From contig JAYMTJ010000076.1 of NCBI GenBank assembly GCA_036897525.1, positions 1 through 47,859 of the forward strand: DNA of 47,859 nucleotides, written 5' to 3'. Under the pieces are notes generated by a model that was not told the DNA's origin, searched no databases, and saw nothing but the letters and a program-made list of their open reading frames with translations. Source of the stretch: Pelargonium x hortorum. Its lineage: Eukaryota; Streptophyta; Magnoliopsida; Geraniales; Geraniaceae. Positions within the stretch are counted from its first letter, which is position 1. Each line of letters starts with the position of its first letter. Position numbers and translations under genes: made by a program. Shown here piece by piece: positions 1 through 12,982 of the stretch.

Positions 1-1564
1 ATAGTCCGGGGTGTGGCTTTTTAAGAAAATGCTTTACCAACAGCCCGTTTAGTTGTCATTATTCCCTTCTAAAAAATCCGGATTCCCTACTGCTCTATAG
101 AGCTACGGCTACGCTATGGAAGTGCTCCCAATACCACTAAACTGGATTTGCATTATATTATATATAAGTGTTTTTGACTGAAAAGTGAAGTTTCTTTAAA
201 CCAGGATTCATTTTCTAAGATCTTTGTCTAATAAGCCTTAAGTAGTTTAGGAATTCGAGTGACCGGCACACTTCGCCAAAATACGGGAAGCTCCTTTATA
301 TTTATACTATGCATAATAAACAAAATATACCAGTTTAGTTTACCCAACTCAGGTCGGGTTTTAATAGAATTTTATACTAAAGGCTTTTCTTACGTTTTAC
401 AGTATATAAGAATTCTGGGAGTCCCTTTATTAACAGAAGGAGTTAGTCTGTATTATGTATGTTATTCAGTTTTTCTGCTATACCAGATTCCTATCCTAGC
501 TTTACAAATAGACTATTCTGTTATTCAGCGCCTGCTATAAGTCAGTTGAATTAGAACAGGTGGTTATTAGAGTATGAGTTAGGTAAGGCTCATAAAGCTA
601 TTACACAAGTAGAACCCTCTTAATTAAGTTAAGGGTTTGTTTACAAAAGGTGTATTTAGAGTTAAGTTATCTCTCTAGCCTAGAAAAGCATCTTTAAGTC
701 CTTCCAAAAACAGTTATAATTTCATTGATTTGGACTCCGGCAAAATAAGTTTGCTGTCTGCTACCTGAGGATTTTTAGGTAGTAAGATACAGTGAATTTC
801 AGAGGTATGTAACCTGCCAGTTTCTAGGATTAGTTCTAGGGTGGATTCTTTTCTTAGTGTTAGGCTGAAAAGCAAGGATTTATTGTATTACTTATAAGTG
901 CCGGCTATACACATAGGATCGGAATCTACTCTCAAAAGAAAATACAGCACTTGCGCCATCAGAGGATTTAGAGTGTCAGTAGTTAACCATCTTTCCCATA
1001 GCATTCCCAATTCCTTCCTATGCTCGCTAAGACAAGAGAAGGGTTCCCTATAACGAGTGGGATTGCTTTCCATTGGCATTTGGGAGGAAATGAGAGGCAT
1101 TCAAGGGCTCAGGAGTATTCGCTAGCGGGTTATTGACACACCGAGCAATACCAAAATGACTTTATAAATTCTTAATAAGTTTACCTTTCAGTAATTCTAG
1201 TTTCCTAATTAGTTTAACCAATAAGAAAAATTCATTGACACATAGCTAGCTGTTATTCTGTATATTTACACATTTACCAGAAGAGAATCTGTTTATGTTA
1301 TTATGTTCTTCCAACCACGATCTACTCCTTACAAGAGAATCTATATCTTAAACAGAGAGGCACATAACTTATTTCAGGATTCTATCAAGATTTAAGGAAC
1401 TTCCTTCAGTTAAGGACGTAGTTAAAGTCTAAGTTTGTATAGGAGTTAGGATTGCCGTAGAGAAAGCAAACCCGTATCTTCTTGCGTAGTCAGGTGTTTT
1501 TTTATTACTTTTTATCATATACTTGTAATTGAGGCGGAGAAAAAAGGGACTCTCCTAATTCTTC
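1..1564. other. gene-free run-rich DNA
   Basis: No RNA gene or convincing protein gene is visible. A 93-codon frame with a GTG start covers 259-540 and is hydrophobic, but it has no recognisable motif, so I do not call it. The stretch carries typical short palindromes of this window: AAGGAACTTCCTT at 1394-1406 (6-bp arms around one C), AGGG-TT-CCCT at 1040-1049, and GGANTCC cores near 81, 418 and 732. Confidence 0.6.
1394..1406. repeat. odd palindrome, 6-bp arms, one-base centre
   Basis: AAGGAACTTCCTT reads the same on both strands except for the central C. It belongs to the A/T-flanked GG...CC palindromes that recur throughout the run-rich parts of the window. The role is unknown; a hairpin with one loop base cannot form neatly, so a duplex recognition site or insertion footprint is as likely as an RNA structure. 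Confidence 0.55.
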
Positions 1565-1598
1565 AAAAAGGACAGAATTGGAAGTATAATCTCGAAAA
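1565..1598 (+). repeat. 34-nt dispersed repeat, copy 1
   Basis: A 34-base block containing GACAGAATTGGAAGTATAAT matches 36255-36288 at 33 of 34 positions in the same orientation, with unrelated flanks on both sides. The inner 13-mer GAATTGGAAGTAT also occurs inverted at 29440-29452, just after the broken serine/leucine-type tRNA half. The sharp edges suggest a copied fragment rather than a long diverged duplication. The function is unknown. Confidence 0.8.
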
Positions 1599-1778
1599 GA
1601 ATTCTATTTTTATGCATATTACGAGGCCCTAAACGATTACTAATCTTAGACTATTTATAAGCACTTAGATAAAAAATCCTTTCTTGTTACTCTTGAATAC
1701 AAGAAATTAGGAAGTGAAATCGTACGTATAGAACAGAACCTTTTCTTTTAGTTGACCGCTTTTACCAGTTTACATCAG

Positions 1779-1831
1779 GCACCAGGTGCGTTTGAAAGGA
1801 GAAGTCGTTGGTTCGAATCCGTTCGTAGTTA
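1779..1831 (+). tRNA. partial tRNA-like 3' half
   Basis: GTTGGTTCGAATCC at 1807-1820 is the T arm of a bacterial/organellar-type tRNA, with T loop TTCGAAT at 1812-1818. The seven bases after the arm (1824-1830) plus a following A have the length of an acceptor strand and discriminator base. Two of the five T-stem pairs are weak or lost. Upstream, TTTGAAA at 1791-1797 could be an anticodon loop, but no matching stem or D arm can be built. Just before it sits the short palindrome GCACCAGGTGC. I read this as a tRNA relic or fragment; the amino-acid identity cannot be assigned. Confidence 0.3.
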
Positions 1832-3379
1832 AGCTATAGTCAAATCTGTTTCTAAAATTAGAGAACCCTGTATAATATTAGATACTACTCAAGAAGTTCT
1901 TAGAATGTAATATTTACTTAAAGAGAATATGTTATTTCTTAATTATGAAATTCATGAACCTTATCTCTTAATTCTTTACTAAATCTAGAGTACAGTAACT
2001 CAGATCAACTATCTCCCAAGTTAAGACTCCGGAATTCTTTGGTAAAAAAACGCGACTTGAATAAGCCAGAAACCCTTAGGTTCAAATGGGGTCGAAGCTC
2101 GCAAAAGTTTAAGAATACCGGGATTCCGTTTCTATATCGGTATAGATACTGCTCAAAATGGGCTTGTATTCTAGTTCTAAAGTGCCCTCTTACTTCTATT
2201 CTCTACTAACCATGAAGGCGCATTAACTTGAAAAACCTTTATTGACCGACAAAGTTTAAGCAGTCTTTTTTTCTAAGTTAGTTATATTGAATAATCGATA
2301 AGATATGTTCTGCTAAATAAGGGGTTTCCTACTAAGTCTGTGTTTTTAGATTTTCAGCAGTACCAAAAACCTGTGACACAAGTATTTCCTCAATCTTATA
2401 CCAAATATTCTACTCATTTACGCAGCATCTCCTTTAAGCAAACATTTTTCAGTATTCTGAAATACCGAGATCAGGGAGCATTTCTCTCCTTTCAGACTTC
2501 CCAAAACGAGAATCTCAAACTTAAAAGCACCTAAACAACTTTTGAGATCAAAAAGTGAACCTAATATTAAAAATTGACTTTAACTTAATATTGCACTTCC
2601 CATGCTGGACCTAGTAGACGCTTTCTTTAGGTTGGGATGCTAAAATACAACTACTTAGGAATCCTTGGTACTACACAAAAAGTTTATCCCAGAGTATAAT
2701 TAATTATCTTGGTATCCTTGTACGGTTGTTATGCTATGATAGGATTTTCTGTAACTAAAAGGGGGCTTCATAGATCCTTCTTTATTTGAACAGCTTCCTT
2801 TCCTCTTAACTAAGTCGATCAATAGCACGCTTTATAATGTGCGGGTATACCTATTGTAATGGCAGCCTTTTGACTCTAACCAGGAACCACATATGCTCTG
2901 AATACACACAAGGGTAATCGGAATTTCTGACTAATGTTAGTTCATTGGGACTAAACAACACAAGATTTTCTTTTTAGTTTTATAGGTAGACCTTGTTATA
3001 TTACATAATACAAGAGAAATGAGTTTTGGATTTTATCGCTTATAATCGTTACAGGACTCCTTCTGTTTGTGCTTCCCAGATTTCTGAGTGTGTAGCAATA
3101 GCATTGATAATCATAACTAAAGTAAAAAAAAAAAGAATGGGTTTACCCTTTATGTGTATGTACAGGACGGGATCCCTAAGTTATAAGAAAGAATCTCCCA
3201 CATTTCAATTTTCACTAGGAGAATAATTAATAATTAAATAGTGTTATAGGAAAGTGCTTATTCATAAGTAAGATTCTCTAACTAGCAAAACCGATACAGA
3301 AAGGGATCTCCCTGCTCTAAGCTAAACCAAAGTTTTACAGTATTTTATTTTGGGTTGGTAATACATTTATTTTACTGAA

Positions 3380-3390
3380 AGGGGTCCCCT
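3380..3390. repeat. odd palindrome AGGGGTCCCCT
   Basis: This has five-base arms around a single T, immediately after an A run. It is one of the most GC-rich members of the GG...CC palindrome family in the window. The function is unknown. Confidence 0.5.
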
Positions 3391-4092
3391 AGTCCATCGT
3401 AAAAGGGACTCGTTGCATAAGCTAAGGGCACCCTTAAGTATTTCTTGCTTGTTATTGCTGGAGTACACGAAGGGCTTCCTCTCATCTTCAACCCCTCTTG
3501 TACGTTTTTTTTTTAACAGTGCGTGCGTATTATATCAAGAGTATTATAAATGGCAGATTAAGTAGTCTCAAAACAAAAGATGTTAATCACGACCTCTATT
3601 CTCCTCCTCTTTCCAGATAGAAGTGTGACGTTAATCCCAGAAGTAAAACAAATCTCGGGATTTTGTATATTAGAAGCCTCCGAGGCAAACTCTCTTACCT
3701 TACTTAAACAGGTATTTCATTGGCTTTTGAATCCTTATATTTAATTAGAATTAAGCTACGGGTCTGGGGCTTTTTATACATAGAACTCTTTTAATAAAAA
3801 AGAAAATCCTAGCTATACTTGGTAGGGCATGAGACAAGAAAGAATCTGGCAAAAGTCTCTCGGATTACTTAACTTAATTACAGGAGTTAAAGTTAAAGCG
3901 TCGCCAAATTTATCTTATGCTTTGGAAGTCCTCTAAAACTCTTAAACAGATAAGACAGAAGTAAAGGAAAGGGTGGAATGTCCCCTTTTTTAGATTTTCA
4001 TTCTATTGAATCGGCTACGGGAGTTCTCTGTTTAATTACTGCATAGCTATTAAGTCCTTAAGCATAAGCCTTTGTGTAACATTTTGAACCCT

Positions 4093-4111
4093 CAAGGGAC
4101 CTTTTCCCTTG
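4093..4111. repeat. 7-bp perfect inverted repeat, 5-nt loop
   Basis: CAAGGGA at 4093-4099 is exactly complementary to TCCCTTG at 4105-4111, with CCTTT between. The short stem and loop could form in RNA or single-stranded DNA. It lacks a following T run, so a simple bacterial-type terminator is not supported. Confidence 0.5.
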
Positions 4112-7100
4112 GTCAGATTCGGAAAAGTAATATAGAAACCGGAGAATCCTTTTATTATATAGCATGTAAATACATGGTTTACCCCTTGCAGTAAGTGAAT
4201 TTCCTATGGCATTAAAGACCACTCCTTATGAGTTTGCACTATATAGCGGGCCACTCTTCCAATCTAAGTCAATTTGCAAAAAGTATTTAGTAGTCTAAGA
4301 ATCCTAAAAATAAAGAATAGTAACAAGACTTATAGGAAACCAACCCTATAAATATAAAGAACCCATCTTACAGAGTTTCAAGTCTCTAATCAAGTATGTC
4401 CGACTTTGTTTCATTTTTTTAATTACGGGGCCTGGTTCAAAAACAAGAATTCCCTAATATGAAAATTCCGTATCGTTAGCATAATTGCTAGACCCATCGA
4501 ACTCATATATTACTACATGACCTCCCATTCAAGGGATACCCAAGTTTATAGCACTCTAATATAGGATCTAGAAAGCCTGGGATTATCATACAAAACTTTC
4601 TTGTGTAACAAAAAAAGACTTTACTTAATATCCTACCCCTATATCTACAAAAATGATATAACCTTTTTTCGTAGTCTGCTTTCCTTTCCTAAATTACAAA
4701 AGGTTGACTCTAACTAGTTTGTTACGAAAAATGTCTATAAGGATAGAAATATAACAAAAAACCTCTATTTAGGTCTTGCTCTCAAGCTACTTGAACCGCT
4801 AAAAAATATGTTTACTATACAAAAGTTCAATATAATTACATCCCCCTTACATACACCTCTACAAGAGCCAATAAAACGAGATATCTTGTTTATTTTCAAA
4901 GGGGATTAAGTACGTTGTAAACTCGCGAAATTTTTATTCATTATAGATAGTTTTTTTTTCTAATTAAGAACAGTAATGAGTGTGATAATAAGGTAGTTGT
5001 CTGATTATTTGCAGTTAAAAGAGTTTTATAGTATATAGTCTCTGACTAATAGCGAGAAGTAAATAAACTTCGTATAAATCTTGCTTTGATAAGAGTTTCC
5101 ACAAGGGATAGGTGTATTTGTGGAAAGCACTATTGACTTAATTAACTATTAAAAACTTTGTATAGCTCTTTTGAATTTGAATCTCAAAGCTGAATGCACT
5201 TCAGTTACTTTTCAACTAGAGTTATATTATCCTCGTTATGGAGATATTAGTACAAAGCAAAAAGAGCATTTACAACTAGTACGAATTTTATGTTAGTTAC
5301 GAAACAGCATTACCCCCATAGTTAATCCTAAACTCATTTCCATTTTGTTTAACTTCATACCTCTGCGCTATTTAGGGGTAAAACCTCTCGTCTTGTACAA
5401 GTAGCCTAACTAACGAAAGTTTGGTCTACCAGTCATAGTCATTTTTAGGAAAAAGAAAAACCCTTACCTTAAAGTATTAACAGATGTAAAAAAATATCAG
5501 GATACAACGAATTGTAAAGAAAAATGCATAAAAAACAAAATAGTCGAGGGTCTTAGGTATTCGGGCGAAGCTTGTAGGGAGTTGGCTATTCCGAAGTAAG
5601 GGCTTCACTTTTGGCGTTTTTTTCGAATCTAATGCGAATGGAATCATGATATTCCTTTTTTTTACTTGAGTGAGACTTATTTCCGTGGAAAGATTAAAAA
5701 AAAAAGTTGGGGCAGCCAAGCAATACCTTACCTAAAAAGGGTCTTTCTCCTCTTCTAAGTAATTTACTCATATAAGAGCCCTTATTATAGATTAAAATAT
5801 TTACTGGTACTAAATGAATTCTAGAGTAGGAAAACGAGGTTGAAGTTGCAGGACAAAGGAGACAAGGACATAGGGTTCTAAAAATTTATAAATTATCCTA
5901 TATTACAAAATTTTAGAGGATATATTTATACTGAATTAGGGAAACCTTGAGCAGCCCCAGTATTAATTGATTGGACTCTCTGAAATGTTTAAGAAATTTT
6001 TAGCGTTACAGCTGCATAGTTATAGTGAGTTTTGTCATTCATTACAAGAAAGGTTTTAGAGCAAACCCAAGAGCATCCAGATAATCACACCGATCTTACC
6101 CCAACTTTGATGGTGATTTACTTTACTAACTAGGAAATACTAAAGCTTGTTCACAAGAATTCGATTAAATTGAATCTGAAATTAGGGGCTGGGATTGGAG
6201 GGAGCCGAATTATAGACTCTTATAAGGAAGCTCAGTACCGTACTTTTTTCCCCTTTCGTTTCTTTAACTCTACTAATTCTTTTCAGAATAAAGGTTCTTA
6301 ATTTGACTTATACTACTAGAATATGGACTTACTTCTCAATTCAATAAGGCAAGAGAATCCTTCGCACAAGTTTTACTTATTTTTTTGAATATACTCCGGG
6401 CACTCCCCCGGAGACTTCATACCTTAGGATGCCAGAACTAAAGTGTTTCCTTATCTGGATTAGTTGATTTAACTAGCGCTTATCTTCAAGCAAAAAGGCT
6501 TCCTTTAGGCTATTTTTCATTCAACCTCTTGCTTAATATACTACTAAAAAACCGGAGAAACGGGGGATTATATAAAGATTTTCGTGGGAAACATTTTTTT
6601 TTTTTTAGGTTAGTAAAAATACCTGTACAGAAAAAGAGTTGTCTGGTTGGGTATTTACGAAATAATTAGACTATAAAGCACACTTACTGAAATGAAAATT
6701 TTATAGGAATCTCCTAGTACTCTAATCTTTGAAGTTAAGTATATCACGACTGAAACCATACGCATTCTACAAATCCTGTTCTTACTAGAATCCTTATTTA
6801 TTTATTTTGTTTGGATTAGCTTTTTTTTAGGGATCCCGCTAAGAGAAATTCGATTTCCGCAACCCATTTCAAGAGTTAACGAGTCCTATGCATACTGATT
6901 AATCAATTAAAGCCCTCCTGTAAGTTCGAGTAAGGTAACATTTCTAGAATCGGATAAAGGGGCCCCTGATATAGTTTTCTTGGTTCAAATCTTGTCCCTG
7001 CGCTGTTATACTTTATTAATGCCTTTAATTTATTAACTACAGAAGCCCCATCTAGAAGCCTTTTCTTGCCGCCCCATTCTGAGTAGGGGCGTCTTCTCCA

Positions 7101-10100
7101 AGTATACAAAGTCACTGAGTCTAGCATAAAATCCTTGTAAGTTTTTTGAAGTCTTTTTTTTAGGATAAAATAAAGTCCCTCACTTTTTTGAGTGTAAAAG
7201 GCATCCTCACTTAGCAGTATTATCTGGAAAGTTTTTTTCAGTACAAAAAATTTTATGCCCTATTTAGTTCAACCTCATTTAGTAACAAAAAAAAGTATGC
7301 CCCCTTTCTTGAGTTCGGAGATTCCTCAAAACGGTCTGAGCTAACTTAAGGGGTTGCTGTGCATCAAATAAAATCATGTATACTACAACTCTAGTGAAAG
7401 TAGGAATACCCTTCCTTGAAAACTAGGACAGAACACTCATTAAAATGAAAGTGCTATAGAGCTGCTTGACTTGCCTCTCAAAATATCCCTTGAACTTTTT
7501 GGATACAAAGGACTCGATGTATATAAAAAAAGGACTTACCTAAGCTCTGAATTCGTCTATAGGTAATCTTGAAATATTAGGAACTTAGGCGCATTTAAAC
7601 TGCCATTGGGTGCTTTTGAAACAGGAGATACATATATGTGTTAACTGACAGGGTGTATTTGTGATTCTAAACTTTATGGAATAATTACTTATTAGATTAG
7701 AACTAAAGAGGATACATTGAAATGCATTTATTTATCGGCTAGGACTTGAGCGTTCTTAGCATACTAAATTAGATAAGGCTTGGAGTTTGCTTTTCATGTA
7801 ACAGAAAGCCTTAAGTTTATTTTATTGGGGAGTGCCCTTTAGTTAATGAGGCACCTGTGTAAGCAGTTTTTTCGAGTAATAAATTAAATAAAAAAGCTCC
7901 TTTTGTTTATCGGCCTTGGATTTTCCGAAAAAAAGTTATCAAAGGTTTCAGAAATGTCGTACAGGTTTGATTTTGCTGAATTAAGTAAGAACAGGCTTAT
8001 ACTTGTACTTACTTGCTTGTGCTGGCGATTCCTTATATTTTCCTCCCTCACAAAGGTATTCTTTATGGGGAACGGAACTTTGAGGTCTTTATCAAGTAGA
8101 ATGTATTCTAGGTTTTTGCTCCAATTTGAGTTTTTGGTTAAAGTCCTGGTATAAAGAGAATAGAGCGCTATCATATAGCGAACGGGATTTTCAGGAAAGA
8201 GTATGTAATAAATACAAGTAAAAAAAGGTACCATTTTAATTTAACCGCCTAAGACTTTCTTAAAATAAGCGCAGTATAAGTAGAAAAGGCAATCCTACAC
8301 TACAGGCCGAGGTTTTCTTAGTGATCCTTTATATTGAATATTGAAGGATGTTAACTCTAACTTAAGGATGTTTCTAGCCGAGGCTAAAGCAATCGAATTA
8401 AGGTTAAGGAAAGGTCTTAAGGTATATCCTTTATTAGACTATTTGTTTGGGGAGCACGCAAGAAGGTTATAGAGTTACAATTATTATTTTAGTTTAGCCC
8501 TATAACTATAAGGTCCTCTAGAAAAAAATCAAAAGGTCATTTACGTGCATTATAGCTGAGTTTTTTTATCATATATATCTTATTAAATGGGGTATTGTAC
8601 TAAACTAATGCAATGTCTATGAAGCTCCCCAAAAATTGTAATTAAAGCTAGAGCACAGGTAAGTAACTAGAAGTTTCGGCAATTCTAAATGGGAACCCCG
8701 CTTTTTGAGTAGAGATAAGTTTACAAACAAAGCATTTATACATTTATAAAGGCTTAAGTCGCACCTGTTGATGTTGATAGAGGGTAACTTCAGCTAAAAT
8801 GAAGTTGAAATATAAGAAGATATATAGTTCTCGCAAAACCTCCGGAAATCTACTTTTGGACTCTATCCTGTATTTTCCTAGTTTTATTTTATTCGTAGCT
8901 TTATAAGGAAATCCTGTCTATGCGCAGTATCCCGGGATACGACTCCTTATACGAATTTCAGTAAGATCGCACAAAAAAAAAGTACAGGTCTTTAGGAACT
9001 TACAATCCCATAAAATATAGCCCGTGTCTTGGATCCTTACGTAGTTTGTACTGTATACAAGATACAAATGCTTTGTTTACGTAGAAAGAAAACCCCTGTC
9101 CTAAACTCGAGTAACGCTAAAATGGCCTTTCTATTAAAAGAAAATGAGGATATAGGAAATTGAACGATAAATAGGTAAATGAACAGCTTACAGAGTACCT
9201 AAACTGAAAAGCATTCTAGGTCGTAATTTGGGCATTAGTATTCTGGCAATCCTATAGTAAAATGAAAGTAAAATGAGTTTTAGGTTAAGTCTTTTCCAAG
9301 TACAGAGTTTTTTAAGTTTAGCAAAATAAGGTAATAAAATCTAATATAGAAATCTCGGGCTAAAGTCTAGTGACTAGGAACTCCTCGTGGTAATAAATAG
9401 GAAACACTTTAATAACTTTATATATATAAACGGATTCTTTCTAGGCTAGGAGTCAATCTTTATAAAGGCTCTAATAGAATAGCCATATACCTTTTCTACT
9501 TTAAGTAGATCACTTTAAACTCTTTGAATCTGCTTTATTGGTAGAAGACCCCGCAAAATCTGTATGCCTAGACTTTCTTATTCCTGTTAAGGTAACAGGG
9601 TCCTATACAGGAGTCAAATTTTAGGCCGGGATAATATAGGTAATTGAAAGGTTAAAACTAAGTACACACAATACTAACTTAAGTTCTCCTCGAGTACGAG
9701 TGTTTGTTTGCAAAAGTCTTCTTTTTCTTTAGCCTGAAGCATCAAGTCGATACTTAAAACGACCTGAGAGTAGCTTCTAAAACTTAGGTATAAGTGCGTG
9801 CCGGGATCCCTTTAGATTAGAGAAACCGGAAGTATCAAGGAAATTACTAAAAAAGTGAATCTTAGAGTTATCCTTTGAAAAGAAAAGCTTGGTTCATAGG
9901 AGTTGTAATTAAGGTTAGATATCTATTAATCTTGGAAATTCTCAGGTCAGTATGGTTCTGATTCTGTTATAGATAGTAAGTAAAACACGCAACTTACATC
10001 TGTATTTCATTTGAACTGTAAGTAATTCAAATAGCCCCCTAACCGGCAAATACTTTATCTTTAGTCTATCCCCTACCTGGCCTAAGTAGTAGGTTCTGGG

Positions 10101-10349
10101 AAAGCCTTTTTAGATCCTTATTTTTTTTTTGAAATTTTATCTTTAGTTATAGTTTACAAGGGACTCATTATAATAAAGGGATGGGGGGCTATTATCAAAT
10201 AAACAAGTTAAAGAGTTATAACAGCGGAAAGGAACCTAGGTCATTACATTAATAAAGAGGTGAGGTGCTAATCTACTTAGATACACTTAGTCAAGACCCC
10301 ATGATTTTCTTCATAACATTCGATAACAAGTAAGCTCCATTAGAAAAAA

Positions 10350-11114
10350 ACTAATCCAAAAGGGCAAGGACATTAAACGAGCAGTTACGCTACAAGACAA
10401 AGTTCATACGCAATTACCATAATACCCACTAAGCCGGCTCTTTTCAGTAATCCAAGGCAAATGAGGTATACTCCCAAGGAGTACTGAATACTGAAAATCT
10501 TAGTCTTAGATAGAGGGTTCCTAAGTCTTTGCCTTGTCAGTAAGTAACCTATTCTCCTTTGCCAGCTCTAACGAGTCCATTTGAGTTCTTTTGAACCTAA
10601 CTCTAATATAATGTATTCCTCTTAGGACCCTGCCGAACTAAGAACCTTCTCTTTTCTTTCTTGAGGAGAAGGACTATGGACAGTTTCAAGTACTTGATAC
10701 AGTTTCTCTTGCTGCTTATGGTATGGAACCCGGCGTACTCTTTGTTTGCAAGCTGTTGAAAAGAGGGTCTTTCAGAAAGGTATGACTAATTAGTTTATCC
10801 TAGGAACCTAAATCCTCCTTTCCTAAGCCTTCATTGGCGAATGAGATGTTGCGATTAAGCGATTAAGGAAGTCCTGTATTTATGGATAGCTACTTTTCTA
10901 TCTAGTCTCATTCTTGTATTTTTGAGACCTGGGGTTTCTTGTGAAGTAACGAAACAAAAGTATATAAAGAGTAGCTATAAGCCTATATTTATTCTAGGCT
11001 TTATTTTGGTAATGGTTTATATTACTCTTGATACAGCTTTAACTAGACGACGGGAATTGTAGCTAACTCTAAAGAAAGAGGGTGGACATGAAGAGTCAAT
11101 ACCTTAATCCGATT
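10350..11114. other. run-poor island 1 (0.76 kb)
   Basis: Between an A run at about 10343 and a T run at about 11115 there is only one homopolymer run as long as five bases, whereas flanking DNA shows runs of six or more about every 100-200 bases. Base texture is more even, reminiscent of plant-type mitochondrial intergenic DNA. No open frame above 60 codons and no RNA gene is recognised. It may be older or less invaded sequence, or it may hold a gene too divergent to recognise by eye. Confidence 0.5.
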
Positions 11115-12982
11115 TTTTGATTACGTCTACTTACTAAGGGTTGCCCCAGGACTCGCACAAATTTCCTTATAGAAAAGTTAGAAGCTATATTCATGGGTCA
11201 CAAATTTCAACGTAGGGTTTTGCCGGCCTCTGTACGCCAGACTTTCCTAGTTATTTATAAAGAGTTGTCTAACAGGCTGTATCATTTAGAAGATAGTCTT
11301 TTATCCGACTTGGAACTTTGCATGCAGATACACGAAAGACTTTTGACATAATGACATACTAACTCGCCTTTTTGATAGTACAAAAGCTTAAGAATTCAAG
11401 CTGTCATTTTTGTTAGACTTTTTGAAACACCCCTTATACTCAATTTTCAGAAAAGAAAGAATAAAGTTGGAGTTTTTAGCTAAGCTTTACTCGCTACTTT
11501 GGGTGCCTTCTATAAGGGAAGCGTTTCCACTCGAGTCTTTTTTAGTTCTTTTAATACTGAATTTCTAGAAATGAAATGCGTAACTATTAAACTTAAGATT
11601 TCCTTTATTCCTCAGAATATTTAGTTGCACTAGATTTATAAGTCTTGCCCTTTGTTAACCAAGGTCTAAAACTTGGAATGCTACTGCACAACATAAATTG
11701 TAAAAACCCCTAAAAATCTTTAACATAAAAACATAAGGAATCCTTTTAAGTTGAGTAGCCCAACAAAGCTCCCCGAGCCTTGGCGTTTTACCTCCCGTAA
11801 CACCTAGACTAGGTTCCCATTCATTAATAGATGGAAACCTTTCTTCAATTCTTAAAGCCTATCGAGCAGGGGTACTTTATTTAAATTCCATTTCTTATTA
11901 TAGTAAAACTTACTTATAACATTTCTGTCTAGTTTAGGCGAAATACCTAAGAAAATATTTGAGGAGCACAGTTTTTTCCAAATTACAGGTAAAGTCAAAT
12001 CCTTATGTTAGTTTACAGTTTGTACAAGTTTTTTAGGGTATTCTAGAAAGTTAGCTCAAATTAAGAGGTATAGCTGTTAATAAGCCTGTGATAGGGAGTG
12101 TAGGTAGAGGTGGTATCATGAAGAGTAAGATAGGTATAGGTATTTAGAAACAAGGTAAGGATGTTATAGCTCTTAGGACTCATAAAGGAAGGTATGAAGC
12201 GTAACAAAGCAGGGCTTTTCTTATGAAGATAGAGGCGCTCTTTTAGCATAAGGTTATAACTTTACTTATACAGAATCTAGTGGCAGATAGTAGGTTAAGC
12301 ACCAAAAAGAGAAACCGGGGTAAGGATTTATGGAACTTTAAAAATGAGATTCTATTCACTACTTGTGGATGCCTCCTCGTCCAGGTACTACGAGCTAATA
12401 AAAGGATATCTTTCGATCCTATTGAATGTTATAAATGTCAATGATCTAATGGGGAAGCCCTAAACTAAATGAGTATTTCCAACCTCGGCTTGTATCAACA
12501 AAAAAAGAAAAGTCCCTCTTACTTGAGTGCAACACAAAATGAGTCATATAGCTTTTGTATTCTCTTTACGATCTGTTCTGTAAAAATTCTCTTTAGTAAT
12601 ATCCATTTTAGAATATAAGCTATATTTCGCCAAAACTCTAGAAATTGATTTAAAAGCAATTCCCGCACTTCATACTTAATTAAGTATTATCCTATATATC
12701 AGGTACAGCTCTTTGCTTACTAGGCAAAAAAACATAAGAGGTACATGAAATGCATTTATAAAGCACGAGAAGCCCCATAGATATAAGGATATTTCCTTAA
12801 AACACGGTGCCGCTAAATGTCCTACTTTTGTAGCTTTGTTTCCATTCAGCGTGGAATTTCCGGGGTAAATCATTTAGACAAGTCAGGAGATTCGTCTATT
12901 AGAAATAAAGAAGGGTTCATTTAGATATTCCTTTTTGGTCTGACAAAAGGTAAACTGAGAAAGTATATCCGCATTAAATTTT
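11115..12982. other. gene-free run-rich DNA
   Basis: Only chance-length frames (62-65 codons, minus strand, near 12.1 and 12.8 kb) are present, without motifs. AAGGAATCCTT at 11735-11745 is a clear odd palindrome. TAACAGGCTG at 11270-11279 equals a conserved decamer of large-subunit rRNA, but the flanks do not match, so no rRNA is called. Confidence 0.55.
11735..11745. repeat. odd palindrome AAGGAATCCTT (GGANTCC core)
   Basis: The arms AAGGA and TCCTT surround one A. It is a textbook copy of the GGANTCC core with A/T-side extensions. Confidence 0.5.

Larger units (their letters stand above)
1832..10349. other. gene-free run-rich DNA with many short palindromes
   Basis: No RNA gene or believable protein gene is seen in these 8.5 kb. 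Frames of 60-116 codons occur on both strands and overlap one another (for example, opposite strands at about 7.9-8.2 kb), as random frames do. Homopolymer runs of six or more A or T are frequent. Palindromes include GGGATCCC at 3169-3176, 6830-6837 and 9803-9810, AGGGGTCCCCT at 3380-3390 and a 7-bp hairpin at 4093-4111. T-loop-like heptamers without a proper stem occur at 2079-2087 and 6982-6990. Confidence 0.6.

Noticed and set aside
259-540. 93-codon hydrophobic frame starting with GTG
   Set aside because: Hydrophobicity is expected from T-rich codons; no family pattern, ribosome site or neighbour supports it.
6979-6995. GGTTCAAAT as a tRNA T arm
   Set aside because: The flanking five-base strands CTTGG and CTTGT do not pair, and no other tRNA part is nearby.
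7884-8234. 116-codon minus-strand frame overlapping an 83-codon plus-strand frame
   Set aside because: Neither has a motif, and overlapping antisense frames are typical of chance.
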